Source of the DNA: Paracoccaceae bacterium
Lineage (GTDB): Bacteria > Pseudomonadota > Alphaproteobacteria > Rhodobacterales > Rhodobacteraceae
Direction: 5' to 3'
DNA: 5,768 nucleotides
Assembly: GCA_003250135.1 (NCBI GenBank)
Contig: QKHF01000143.1
Span: 1-5,768 of the forward strand
Both the position numbers and the translations under genes were made by a program. Below, piece after piece: positions 1-5,343 of the stretch. Numbering within the stretch: the first letter of the stretch is position 1; every line of letters begins with the position of its first letter. The notes beneath the pieces are model-generated. The model ran no database searches, was not told where the DNA came from, and saw nothing but the letters and a program-made list of their open reading frames with translations.

Positions 1-473
1 GTCGCGCCGCTGCGGTCGCTGACCAGCCATTCGGTACGGATCGGCTGGGCGCCCTGACGCGCGACCTCGGAATTGACGACGAAGCCGCGCGGACCAAGGT
101 CCTGCGCGCCGTTCACCGTCAGCGTTTCGCCCGAATATTCCTCGAACCGGCGCGCATAGACCGTCGCGATGTAGTCTACGAACACCGTCTCATAGCGGCC
201 CTGCTGGGCGTCGTTCATCTCACGCCAGCTGCGCCCGGCGGCGAAGCGGCCGATCTGCGGCATGGCGGCGACTTCGGTCAGCACGCCGCGGAACTCGCTG
301 CGCCGCGCCGCCGTAGTGTCGTTGGTCTCGATCAGAGCGACGACGCGGTCGACGACGGTCTTCACGAAGGCGCTCGCCTCCGACTCGCTCAGCGCCAGCG
401 CCTGCGGCGTCGAGAGCGCCAGCAAGCCCAGCGCCAGCACCGTATTACGAACACCTGCGAAAAAGCGATGCAT
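1..473 (-). CDS. mlaC: MlaC, periplasmic phospholipid-binding protein of the Mla pathway (C-terminus beyond window)
   Basis: Reading leftward from an ATG at 473-471 gives 157 open codons that run off the window. An N-terminal hydrophobic stretch (about residues 8-20) followed by a PQALAL segment looks like a Sec signal peptide cleaved near residue 27. The mature part fits the MlaC/Ttg2D family: an IGRFAAGRSWREM segment at about 74-86, then a VDYIATVYARRFEEYSGE segment at about 99-116, then beta-rich sequence with EVARQG and IRTEWLVSD. Known role: MlaC shuttles phospholipid across the periplasm between the MlaA-porin complex in the outer membrane and the MlaFEDB transporter in the inner membrane. 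The gene lies 41 bases after mlaA in the same direction, so co-transcription is likely. A GGAG ribosome-binding site (482-485) sits 8 bases before the ATG, and the only nearby upstream ATG meets a stop after two codons. The start codon is the centre of a perfect palindrome. Confidence 0.9.
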   Translation of the reverse strand, partial: MHRFFAGVRNTVLALGLLALSTPQALALSESEASAFVKTVVDRVVALIETNDTTAARRSEFRGVLTEVAAMPQIGRFAAGRSWREMNDAQQGRYETVFVDYIATVYARRFEEYSGETLTVNGAQDLGPRGFVVNSEVARQGAQPIRTEWLVSDRSGA

Positions 474-479
474 CGCTTT
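462..479. repeat. 18-base perfect palindrome centred on the mlaC start codon
   Basis: The plus strand reads AAAGCGATG followed by its exact reverse complement CATCGCTTT. In the mlaC mRNA this could fold as a 6-bp AAAGCG/CGCUUU stem with an AUGCAU loop whose first three bases are the start codon; codons 3-4 form the 3' arm. It could instead be a binding site for a dimeric protein. The palindrome is seen directly; any function is inference. Confidence 0.85.
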
Positions 480-481
480 CA

Positions 482-485
482 CTCC
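482..485 (-). promoter_or_regulatory. Ribosome-binding site of mlaC
   Basis: On the minus strand this reads GGAG, 8 bases before the ATG at 473. It fixes the mlaC start. It lies just outside the palindrome at 462-479, so a hairpin there would leave the Shine-Dalgarno free while placing the AUG in a loop. Confidence 0.65.
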
Positions 486-496
486 ATTCGATCCGT

Positions 497-513
497 CACG
501 CCGCTCGGGCGTG
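497..513 (-). other. Short intercistronic hairpin between mlaA and mlaC
   Basis: CACGCC and GGCGTG are exact inverted arms separated by 5 bases, beginning two bases after the mlaA stop codon. There is no U-tract, so this is not a convincing intrinsic terminator. It could stabilise the upstream message or tune mlaC expression relative to mlaA, but a 6-bp GC-rich stem can arise by chance in this sequence. Confidence 0.3.
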
Positions 514-514
514 G

Positions 515-1246
515 TCAGTTTCCGTAAATATCCGGGACTTCGTCCGGACTGATCTCTTCCCCGGCCACTTGGCGGCGGCGATTCTGCAGCCAGTAGGACC
601 GCGCCGTCACATAGCTGTCGGGCGCTTCGAGAATCTCGTCGATGATTTCGGCTTTGTCGTGGCGGATGACCACAATCTCGCCCGCGCGCACGAAGGGCGC
701 GGCCTCAAACGCGCCGGCGCCGACGAAGGTCACCGGGTCGATAAGCACGTCGCCGACCCGTCCGCCGGTGTCGCGCAGCGTGCTGGGGCCGAGTAGCGGC
801 AGCATGATGAACGGGCCTTCGCCCGCCCCCCAGTTCGCCAGAGTCAGGCCGAAATCGGTGTCGCGCGGGATCAGGCCGAACTCCGAGGCGGGGTCGAGCA
901 CGCCGAGGCCAAGGATCAGGTTGACGCCCAGCCGGCCGGCCGACTGACCGAAATTGTCCACATCGCCCTGCAACAGGCTGTTGATCGCGATCACGGGCTG
1001 GCCGAGCGTGTCATAGCCGTTTCCGACCAGGTGCTTCACCAGCGCCGGCATCTCGCCGTAGCCGAGCGACAGGGGGCGCACCAGAACCTGATCCAGCCCC
1101 TCGTTGAAAGAGTGGATGTCGCGGTTCAGCGACTCGTACGGATCGTGGAACGCCGTCTCCGACGCAGGCGGCGCAGAGGCGCAACCCGCTGCGCCCAAAG
1201 CGATCGAGACAATGGCCGCATATCGCAGCAAGCCGCCGAACATCAT
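515..1246 (-). CDS. mlaA: MlaA (VacJ) outer-membrane lipoprotein, phospholipid retrograde transport
   Basis: This 243-residue protein has a short positively charged N-terminus, a hydrophobic core and a lipobox-like AAGC with the lipidated cysteine at residue 22. The next residue is Ala, not Asp, consistent with outer-membrane sorting. Family signatures follow in order: DPYESLNRDIHSFNE at about 35-49, RLGVNLILGLGVLDPASEFG at about 105-124, DFGLTLANWGAGEGPFIMLP at about 131-150, and LLGPSTLRD at about 151-159. These match the MlaA/VacJ family. With an outer-membrane porin, MlaA removes phospholipid from the outer leaflet and passes it to MlaC, encoded just downstream. The ATG at 1246 is chosen because GGGA lies 8 bases upstream and the lipoprotein signal then has normal length; a second ATG follows directly at 1243. 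An in-frame TTG at 1288 would add 14 mostly charged residues and has no ribosome-binding site. Confidence 0.95.
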   Translation of the reverse strand: MMFGGLLRYAAIVSIALGAAGCASAPPASETAFHDPYESLNRDIHSFNEGLDQVLVRPLSLGYGEMPALVKHLVGNGYDTLGQPVIAINSLLQGDVDNFGQSAGRLGVNLILGLGVLDPASEFGLIPRDTDFGLTLANWGAGEGPFIMLPLLGPSTLRDTGGRVGDVLIDPVTFVGAGAFEAAPFVRAGEIVVIRHDKAEIIDEILEAPDSYVTARSYWLQNRRRQVAGEEISPDEVPDIYGN

Positions 1247-1326
1247 ATTACGATTCCCATCTCGAACGCGCCGCTCTCCGCGCCGCAATCGGGCTCGGGT
1301 ACGCGCAAAAACTCATAATCGCCGCA

Positions 1327-1355
1327 GAAATAGCCGACGGGAAGCGACTCGACAA
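1327..1355 (-). promoter_or_regulatory. Candidate sigma-70-type promoter for mlaA
   Basis: On the minus strand TTGTCG (1355-1350) and TATTTC (1332-1327) are separated by exactly 17 bases, about 80 bases ahead of the mlaA ATG. The match is partial (TTG and TAT conserved), as is common in alphaproteobacterial promoters. A GANTC site (1346-1350) abuts the -35 box. The 219-base gap after eipB makes a separate mlaA promoter plausible, but this exact placement is a guess. Confidence 0.3.
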
Positions 1356-1395
1356 TTCGCGGGTGCAAAACGAATCTTCGCGCGTGGCGCGAACG

Positions 1396-1425
1396 ACACA
1401 AAAAGCTGAATCGAATCAATTGTGT
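1396..1425. repeat. Inverted repeat in an AT-rich patch upstream of mlaA
   Basis: ACACAA (1396-1401) and TTGTGT (1420-1425) are exact inverted arms around 18 bases that hold two abutting GAATC sites (1408-1412 and 1413-1417). The patch is clearly more AT-rich than its surroundings and lies between the eipB stop and mlaA. It could be an operator or part of a weak eipB terminator: the minus strand has a run of five T before the second arm. No known binding motif is recognised. Confidence 0.4.
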
Positions 1426-1465
1426 AACCCAGACTTGCGGCGTTCGCGGCGCGGCAGGCCAGGTG

Positions 1466-2254
1466 TCAGGGCGCGCAGGGCGGCCGAATCACGACCTCGG
1501 TCAGGCGCGCCTGCAGGGTGAACTCCGCGTAATCCATGGTCATGCGCGCGGCGACGCCGTTTTCGTAGAGATCGAAAGCCACCTCGTAATCGGGCTCGCC
1601 CGCGGGGGCGTCGGGATTGAAATACGCCGCCGACACCCGCCAGCGCGCCAGACCCGCCAATTCGGCCGGGGGCGACGGCTCCTCTCCCAGCGGCGCGATC
1701 GCCGCCGCTCCCAAAGTCAGCGGCGTCTCGGAGACGCCGTCGAACAACAGCCCCTCGTACGATCGCGCGCCCCCCGCGGCCGCCTGCGTCAATCCGCCAA
1801 GCAGCCCCACCGGAAAGCGCGCCTCCATCGGCAAGGGGAAGTCGGGCGCCTCGGGCGTTTCGACGGTCACGATGCGGACGCCGTCCTCGCCGGTAGCGAC
1901 ATGGCCCTTGCGCGCCTCCACTTGGGTCCCGTCTGCGAAGGTGGCGCTGGTGTAGCGATACGCCGCGCCGTCCTTCCCCTCGATGGAGGAGAAACGGTAG
2001 TCGAGCAGGGTGCGCACGTTCTGCGCCGAAGACAGGCGCAGCACCATGCGCTCGGTCGACGCCCAGCTGTCGCAAACGTCGTCAAGATCGACGATCAGCC
2101 GGCCCTCTGCGCCGACCACGCCGGTCTCGTTGCGGCCTTTGGCGAGGGAGAGGTCGTACACGGCCCTGTGCGGCGCAAGCGCCGCGGCGCCGGCCGAGCC
2201 GGTCCACGTCGAGAAGCAAAGCGCGATCAGCGCGATTTGGCGAGACATCAACAT
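1466..2254 (-). CDS. eipB: EipB-like periplasmic cell-envelope integrity protein (DUF1849)
   Basis: With the ATG at 2254 the product is 262 residues. A hydrophobic signal peptide (about residues 5-22) ends in SAGAAALA, and the mature start APHRAVYDLSL is typical of DUF1849. The rest is predicted mostly beta, with a CDSWASTERM segment at 61-70, YRFSSIEG at 86-93, a FPVGLLGG segment at about 147-154, and FDLYENGVAARMTMDYAEF at about 227-245. Apart from one in the signal peptide, the only cysteines are Cys61 and Cys260. Brucella EipB has two cysteines at similar spacing that form a disulfide holding its beta-spiral fold together. EipB is needed for envelope integrity in Brucella; its biochemical activity is not defined. 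The start is uncertain: in-frame ATGs also occur at 2311, 2263 and 2248, and none has a clear ribosome-binding site. A promoter-like pair just upstream favours 2254. The gene precedes mlaA in the same direction. Confidence 0.85.
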   Translation of the reverse strand: MLMSRQIALIALCFSTWTGSAGAAALAPHRAVYDLSLAKGRNETGVVGAEGRLIVDLDDVCDSWASTERMVLRLSSAQNVRTLLDYRFSSIEGKDGAAYRYTSATFADGTQVEARKGHVATGEDGVRIVTVETPEAPDFPLPMEARFPVGLLGGLTQAAAGGARSYEGLLFDGVSETPLTLGAAAIAPLGEEPSPPAELAGLARWRVSAAYFNPDAPAGEPDYEVAFDLYENGVAARMTMDYAEFTLQARLTEVVIRPPCAP

Positions 2255-2261
2255 GGCGCCC

Positions 2262-2290
2262 ATAACCGGCCATGCGCGAGCGGAGGTCAA
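2262..2290 (-). promoter_or_regulatory. Candidate eipB promoter implying a leaderless mRNA
   Basis: On the minus strand TTGACC (2290-2285, five of six consensus bases) is followed after exactly 17 bases by GGTTAT (2267-2262), then 7 bases, then the ATG at 2254. Transcription would start about at the ATG, which would explain the lack of a Shine-Dalgarno sequence. The -10 box is weak (three of six), so this is tentative. If correct, starts at 2311 and 2263 are excluded. Confidence 0.35.
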
Positions 2291-2320
2291 TGCGAAAGCG
2301 ACGCGGCGCATGCGATCGGG

Positions 2321-2326
2321 TAGACT
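2321..2326 (+). promoter_or_regulatory. Candidate -10 box for the phosphodiesterase gene
   Basis: TAGACT matches four of six TATAAT bases and ends 8 bases before the ATG at 2335, which would give a leaderless or nearly leaderless transcript. No good -35 box is seen 16-18 bases upstream, so support is weak. It mirrors the arrangement proposed for divergent eipB. Confidence 0.22.
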
Positions 2327-2334
2327 GCGTCGCC

Positions 2335-3120
2335 ATGACCAGCGCCTTGCGTCACATACCCTTGCCCGAGGGCTTCATGGCCCATCCTTTCGCTCATCGC
2401 GGGCTGCATGACCGCGCCAAGGGGCGGGTCGAGAACTCGCGCGCGGCCGTCGCGGCGGCGGCCGAGGCCGGCTACGCGATCGAAATCGATGTGCAGCTCT
2501 CCGCCGATGGCGAGGCGATGGTGTTCCACGATTACGAGCTCGACCGCCTGACGGCGGAGAGGGGCCTTGTCAAAGCGCGCTCGGCGGCCGAGCTGGGCCG
2601 CATTGCGCTGAAAGGCGGCGGCGAGACCATCCCGACATTAGGAGAGGTGCTGCCGCTGATCGCGGGACGGGTTCCGCTGGTGGTGGAGGTCAAGGATCAG
2701 GACGGGCGCATGGGCCCGAATGTCGGCCCTTTGGAGCGGCGCGTGGGCGACCTGCTCGCCGCTTACGACGGTCCCGCCGCGGCGATGAGTTTCAATCCCC
2801 ACGCTGTGCGCGCGCTGGGCGAGGCGGCGCCGGATGTGCCGCGCGGACTTGTCTCCTACGACTGGCCAAGGCGCGACGTTCCGTGGATGAGCTATGGCGA
2901 GCGCCAGGCGCTGGCCGACATGATCCGGTTCGAGGAGTTGGGCTGCGCCTTCTGCTCCTACGGCGCCAAGGCGCTGCCGGCGCAGGGCGCGACACGGGTG
3001 CGGGTGGAGGATCACCCTGTCCTCTGCTGGACCATTCGCTCCCCGCTGGAGGCGGCTCGGGTGCTTCGCCACGCCGACCAGATCACCTTCGAGGGCTTTC
3101 TGCCGCCGGTGGGGCGTTGA
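2335..3120 (+). CDS. Glycerophosphodiester phosphodiesterase (GDPD family), cytoplasmic
   Basis: The 261-residue protein is of normal length for a single GDPD domain and has no signal peptide. Expected catalytic and metal-site motifs are present in order: HRG at 21-23, VENS at 32-35, EIDVQLSADG at 50-59 (Glu50 and Asp52 as metal ligands), HD at 65-66 (second catalytic His), and VEVK at 117-120 (Glu118, Lys120). A late Trp-Thr-Ile (CWTIRSP) segment near 233-239 is also typical. The family hydrolyses glycerophosphodiesters to sn-glycerol 3-phosphate and an alcohol, recovering products of phospholipid breakdown. I chose the ATG at 2335: the 21 in-frame codons before it encode an Arg-rich stretch unlike the family and overlap the divergent eipB promoter region. 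No Shine-Dalgarno precedes it. Downstream genes follow in the same direction, the first after 52 bases. The precise substrate is unknown. Confidence 0.92.
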   Translation: MTSALRHIPLPEGFMAHPFAHRGLHDRAKGRVENSRAAVAAAAEAGYAIEIDVQLSADGEAMVFHDYELDRLTAERGLVKARSAAELGRIALKGGGETIPTLGEVLPLIAGRVPLVVEVKDQDGRMGPNVGPLERRVGDLLAAYDGPAAAMSFNPHAVRALGEAAPDVPRGLVSYDWPRRDVPWMSYGERQALADMIRFEELGCAFCSYGAKALPAQGATRVRVEDHPVLCWTIRSPLEAARVLRHADQITFEGFLPPVGR

Positions 3121-3172
3121 CCGGGACGGAGAGCGGTCCATCCTCGCCTTTCCATACAGCGGTTGCGGAATA

Positions 3173-3574
3173 GTGATCGGGGTGATGGGCGGGCTTGACC
3201 GGATCAGACACTGGGCGCGGGTCGTGAAGAGGGACGCCGTGGCGCTCTACCTTGCGACGCGCGACCCCCGGACGCCCTGGTATGCGAAACTTCTGGCGGG
3301 CGTCGTTGTGGCTTATGCGTTGTCGCCGATCGACCTGATCCCGGATTTCATTCCGGTGCTGGGCTATCTCGACGATTTCCTGCTTGTGCCGTTGGGTCTG
3401 TGGCTGGCGGTCCGCCTGATTCCCGCAGAGGTCATGCGGGATTGCAGGTCGCGCGGCGCGGAACTCGCCGAGCGCCCCGTCAGCAGGACCGCCGCCGTCG
3501 TGGTGGTGGCCATCTGGCTGGGGGCTTTGGCGGTGGTCGGCCGCCTCGTTTACAGGTCGATTCATGCGGGCTGA
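3173..3574 (+). CDS. DUF1232 / YkvA-family small membrane protein
   Basis: The 133-residue product carries the DUF1232 signature: a TPWYAKLLAGVVVAYALSP segment at about 34-52 running into IDLIPDFIPVLGYLDD at about 53-68 and then FLLVPLGLWLAVRLIP. The DLIPDFIP and DD residues are the family's hallmark. A second strongly hydrophobic segment at about 106-123 (TAAVVVVAIWLGALAVVG) is followed by Arg and is probably a C-terminal membrane helix. The protein is likely inner-membrane; no biochemical function is established for the family. The start is GTG at 3173 with a weak GGAA upstream; an in-frame ATG at 3185 is the alternative and would remove four residues. It follows the phosphodiesterase gene by 52 bases in the same direction and is probably co-transcribed. 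Confidence 0.85.
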   Translation: MIGVMGGLDRIRHWARVVKRDAVALYLATRDPRTPWYAKLLAGVVVAYALSPIDLIPDFIPVLGYLDDFLLVPLGLWLAVRLIPAEVMRDCRSRGAELAERPVSRTAAVVVVAIWLGALAVVGRLVYRSIHAG

Positions 3575-3577
3575 CCC

Positions 3578-3635
3578 GGCCGCCTCGCCCGCGAGATCGC
3601 ATGATTTCGTCAGGCGGCCTCACTGACTGGCGAGG
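3578..3635 (+). other. Intergenic inverted repeats with competing or pseudoknot pairing
   Basis: GGCCGCCT (3578-3585) is the exact reverse complement of AGGCGGCC (3612-3619). CCTCGCC (3583-3589), overlapping the first arm, is the exact reverse complement of GGCGAGG (3629-3635). The two pairings share three bases, so they compete or form a pseudoknot-like fold. The structure begins three bases after the ykvA-like stop and has no U-tract, so it is not a classic terminator. It may end or attenuate transcription between the ykvA-like gene and the acyltransferase-like gene. Confidence 0.45.
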
Positions 3636-3693
3636 TCCGTATTGATCCCCCGTTCTGGCGCTCCATGTGGCAGGATGCGGGGGCGCGAAAGGC

Positions 3694-3698
3694 GGAGG
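3694..3698 (+). promoter_or_regulatory. Ribosome-binding site deciding the start of the FemAB-like gene
   Basis: GGAGG lies 5 bases before the ATG at 3704. The more upstream in-frame ATG at 3665 has no such site, so 3704 is preferred. Confidence 0.75.
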
Positions 3699-3703
3699 AC
3701 GCC

Positions 3704-4909
3704 ATGCCTGACGGCGGATACGGCATCGAAATCTCGGTTTTGGGCGGGCTGGATCAGATCAGCCCGGCGGATTGGGATTGCTGCGCCGCGCCGGAAGCGG
3801 CGGATGGCGGGCGGCCCGAAAACCCGTTCCTGACCTGGCGGTTCCTGCGCGCGCTGGAGGAGTCAGGCTCGGTCGGACCGGGGTCGGGCTGGTCGCCCCG
3901 GCATCTGGTCGCGCGCACCGAAGCGGGCGCGCTGATCGGCGTCATGCCGCTTTACGCCAAGGGCCATTCGCAGGGCGAGTATGTGTTCGACCATTCCTGG
4001 GCCCACGCTTTTGAAAGCGCAGGCGGGCGCTATTACCCGAAGCTGCAGGGCGCAGTGCCGTTCACCCCCGTGGCCGGGCGGCGGTTTCTCACCAATCCCG
4101 ACGGCCCGTTCCCGCGCGAGGTCGCCCTCGCAGCGCTGGCGCAGGGCGTCGTGCAGCTCGCCTCGCAGATGGGCGTCAGCTCGCTGCATGTGACCTTCTG
4201 TGACTGGGAGGAATGGGCGGCCTGCGGCGAGATGGGCTTCTTGCAACGCACCGGCCAGCAATTCTTCTGGCGCAATCGCGACCCCGGAACCGGCGCGCCC
4301 TTCGCGGATTTCGACGATTTCCTGCAAAGCCTCTCGTCCCGCAAGCGCAAGGCGATCCGCAAGGAGCGGCGCGAGGCCGTGGCCGAAGTCGAAGTTCTGG
4401 AGTTCACCGGCGACGCCATCGAGCCCGAGCACTGGGACGATTTCTGGCGCTTCTATCAGGACACCGGGTCGCGCAAATGGGGCTCGCCGTATCTGACGCG
4501 CGAATTCTTCGACATCGCGCAGGAAACCATGCGCGACGACATCCTGTTGGTCATGGCGCGGCGCGAAGGGCGGTTCGTGGCCGGGGCGCTCAATTTCATC
4601 GGCCGGGACGCCCTCTTTGGCCGCTACTGGGGCTGCGTCGAACATCACCCCTGCCTGCATTTCGAGCTCTGCTACTATCGCGCCATCGATTACGCGCTGG
4701 CGCATGGTCTGGGCCGGGTCGAGGCGGGCGCGCAGGGCGAGCACAAGCTTTCGCGCGGTTACATGCCCGAGCCGACCTACTCGCTGCACTGGATCGCCGA
4801 TCCCGGCTTCCGGCGGGCGGTGGCCAAGTATCTTGAGGAGGAGCGCGAGGCCGTCGGTCAGGAGATCGACTTCCTCGCTCAGTTCAAGCCATTCAAGCGC
4901 GGGCATTAG
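3704..4909 (+). CDS. FemAB-like GNAT-fold acyltransferase family protein (PF04339 / DUF482 type)
   Basis: The 401-residue protein matches the PF04339 family, often labelled peptidoglycan biosynthesis or GNAT N-acetyltransferase. Signature segments in order: ENPFLTWRFLRALEESGSVG at 39-58, GWSPRHLVA at 62-70, GEYVFDHSWAHAFE at 91-104, YYPKLQGAVPFTPV at 110-123, SRKRKAIRKERR at 212-223, RKWGSPYLTREFFD at 257-270, GRYWGC at 306-311, LHFELCYYRAIDYAL at 318-332, and EAGAQGEHKLSRGYMP at 340-355. Two GNAT-like halves are expected, as in FemA/FemX enzymes. No signal peptide or membrane helix is seen, so it is probably cytoplasmic. The substrate is not known; the FemAB resemblance suggests amino-acyl or acyl transfer to an amine, but that is inference. 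A 12-13 residue longer form from ATG 3665 is less likely. The stop codon overlaps the ribosome-binding site of the next gene. Confidence 0.88.
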   Translation: MPDGGYGIEISVLGGLDQISPADWDCCAAPEAADGGRPENPFLTWRFLRALEESGSVGPGSGWSPRHLVARTEAGALIGVMPLYAKGHSQGEYVFDHSWAHAFESAGGRYYPKLQGAVPFTPVAGRRFLTNPDGPFPREVALAALAQGVVQLASQMGVSSLHVTFCDWEEWAACGEMGFLQRTGQQFFWRNRDPGTGAPFADFDDFLQSLSSRKRKAIRKERREAVAEVEVLEFTGDAIEPEHWDDFWRFYQDTGSRKWGSPYLTREFFDIAQETMRDDILLVMARREGRFVAGALNFIGRDALFGRYWGCVEHHPCLHFELCYYRAIDYALAHGLGRVEAGAQGEHKLSRGYMPEPTYSLHWIADPGFRRAVAKYLEEEREAVGQEIDFLAQFKPFKRGH

Positions 4910-4912
4910 GAG
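4908..4912 (+). promoter_or_regulatory. Ribosome-binding site of phhB overlapping the upstream stop codon
   Basis: AGGAG begins inside the TAG stop (4907-4909) of the FemAB-like gene and sits 8 bases before the ATG at 4921. A ribosome terminating upstream would be positioned to reinitiate, so translation of the two genes is probably coupled. Confidence 0.75.
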
Positions 4913-4920
4913 AGGGAGAG

Positions 4921-5217
4921 ATGGCCGAGAAACTGGAAGGAGAAGCGCGCACCGCGGCGCTGGCCTCGCTGAAGGCGAATGGCTGGGCGCTGGTCGAGGG
5001 GCGCGACGCCGTTTCGAAAAGCTTCGTCTTCGCCAATTTCGTGGAGGCGTTCGGCTGGATGAGCCGCGTCGCGCTTTGGGCCGAGAAACTGAACCACCAC
5101 CCGGAATGGTTCAACGTTTACAAGACGGTCGACGTCACGCTCTCGACCCATGACGCGGGCGGGCTGACCGAGCTTGACGTCAAGCTGGCCCTGAAGATGG
5201 ACGCGCTGGCGGGGTAG
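4921..5217 (+). CDS. phhB: Pterin-4a-carbinolamine dehydratase (4a-hydroxytetrahydrobiopterin dehydratase)
   Basis: At 98 residues this is the normal size of the family. The active-site pattern is complete: Glu55, then HHPEW at 59-63, Tyr67, THDAGGLTELD at 76-86 with His77 and Asp86. The FANFVEAFGWMSRVALWAEKLNHHPEW region is a textbook match. The enzyme (EC 4.2.1.96) dehydrates the 4a-hydroxy-tetrahydropterin made by aromatic amino-acid hydroxylases, allowing the cofactor to be recycled; some homologues occur without any hydroxylase and are linked to molybdopterin metabolism. No hydroxylase gene is visible here, so the physiological partner is unknown. It lies 11 bases after the FemAB-like gene with an overlapping ribosome-binding site, so it is the last gene of that unit. 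The stop at 5215-5217 is followed by a hairpin at 5247-5268. Confidence 0.95.
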   Translation: MAEKLEGEARTAALASLKANGWALVEGRDAVSKSFVFANFVEAFGWMSRVALWAEKLNHHPEWFNVYKTVDVTLSTHDAGGLTELDVKLALKMDALAG

Positions 5218-5246
5218 GGTCCGGCTACGCGGAAAAATCGCTCAAG

Positions 5247-5268
5247 CCGCCAATGACTGCATTGGTGG
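5247..5268 (+). terminator. Strong hairpin after phhB, possible terminator
   Basis: CCGCCAATG (5247-5255) pairs with CATTGGTGG (5260-5268) across a 4-base ACTG loop: nine pairs, one of them G-U. It starts 30 bases after the phhB stop. What follows (ACCTTCTG) is only weakly T-rich, so it is an imperfect intrinsic terminator; it could instead be part of the adjacent intergenic repeat. Position and stem strength favour an end-of-operon structure. Confidence 0.45.
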
Positions 5269-5313
5269 ACCTTCTGTCGCCGGGATGAAGCCGTCATCTT
5301 AGTGAAATCGTCA

Positions 5314-5343
5314 AATGCCCGTTTCTGACCCGAAGCGAACATT
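5314..5343. repeat. Degenerate palindromic intergenic repeat
   Basis: AATGCCCGTTT and AAGCGAACATT form an imperfect inverted repeat (8 of 11 positions identical after reverse complement, plus one G-U pair possible) around a centre reading CTGACCCG. The layout resembles a short intergenic repeat that I remember from proteobacterial genomes, with a TGTCCGCTTT / AAGCGGACATT pattern, whose copies are often mis-annotated as small proteins beginning like MSAxDPKRT. Here both strands give such spurious reading frames (MPVSDPKRT on plus, MFASGQKR on minus). The family assignment is from memory and not verified. Confidence 0.45.

Noticed and set aside
1439..1460. GC-rich stretch just after the eipB stop as an intrinsic terminator
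   Set aside because: The repeated GCGGC units are not arranged as a usable inverted repeat and no T-tract follows on the minus strand.
1416..2075. 219-codon minus-strand frame overlapping eipB in another phase
   Set aside because: Low-complexity Arg/Gly-rich translation typical of an out-of-frame reading of a GC-rich gene.
1463..2323. 286-codon plus-strand open frame opposite eipB
   Set aside because: It mirrors the eipB coding region, the translation is Arg/Gly/His-rich without motifs, and eipB has a signal peptide and family features.
2272..2334. 21-codon N-terminal extension of the phosphodiesterase
   Set aside because: Arg-rich, absent from the usual family start, overlaps the divergent promoter region and has no ribosome-binding site.
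3863..4906. Long open frame (347 codons) antisense to the FemAB-like gene
   Set aside because: It lies wholly opposite a gene with clear family motifs, its translation is Arg/Ala/Glu-rich with no recognisable domain, and long antisense frames are expected in GC-rich coding DNA.
5118..5342. 74-codon minus-strand frame overlapping the end of phhB
   Set aside because: Its start is within the same repeat and its end is antisense to the phhB active-site region; no support as a gene.
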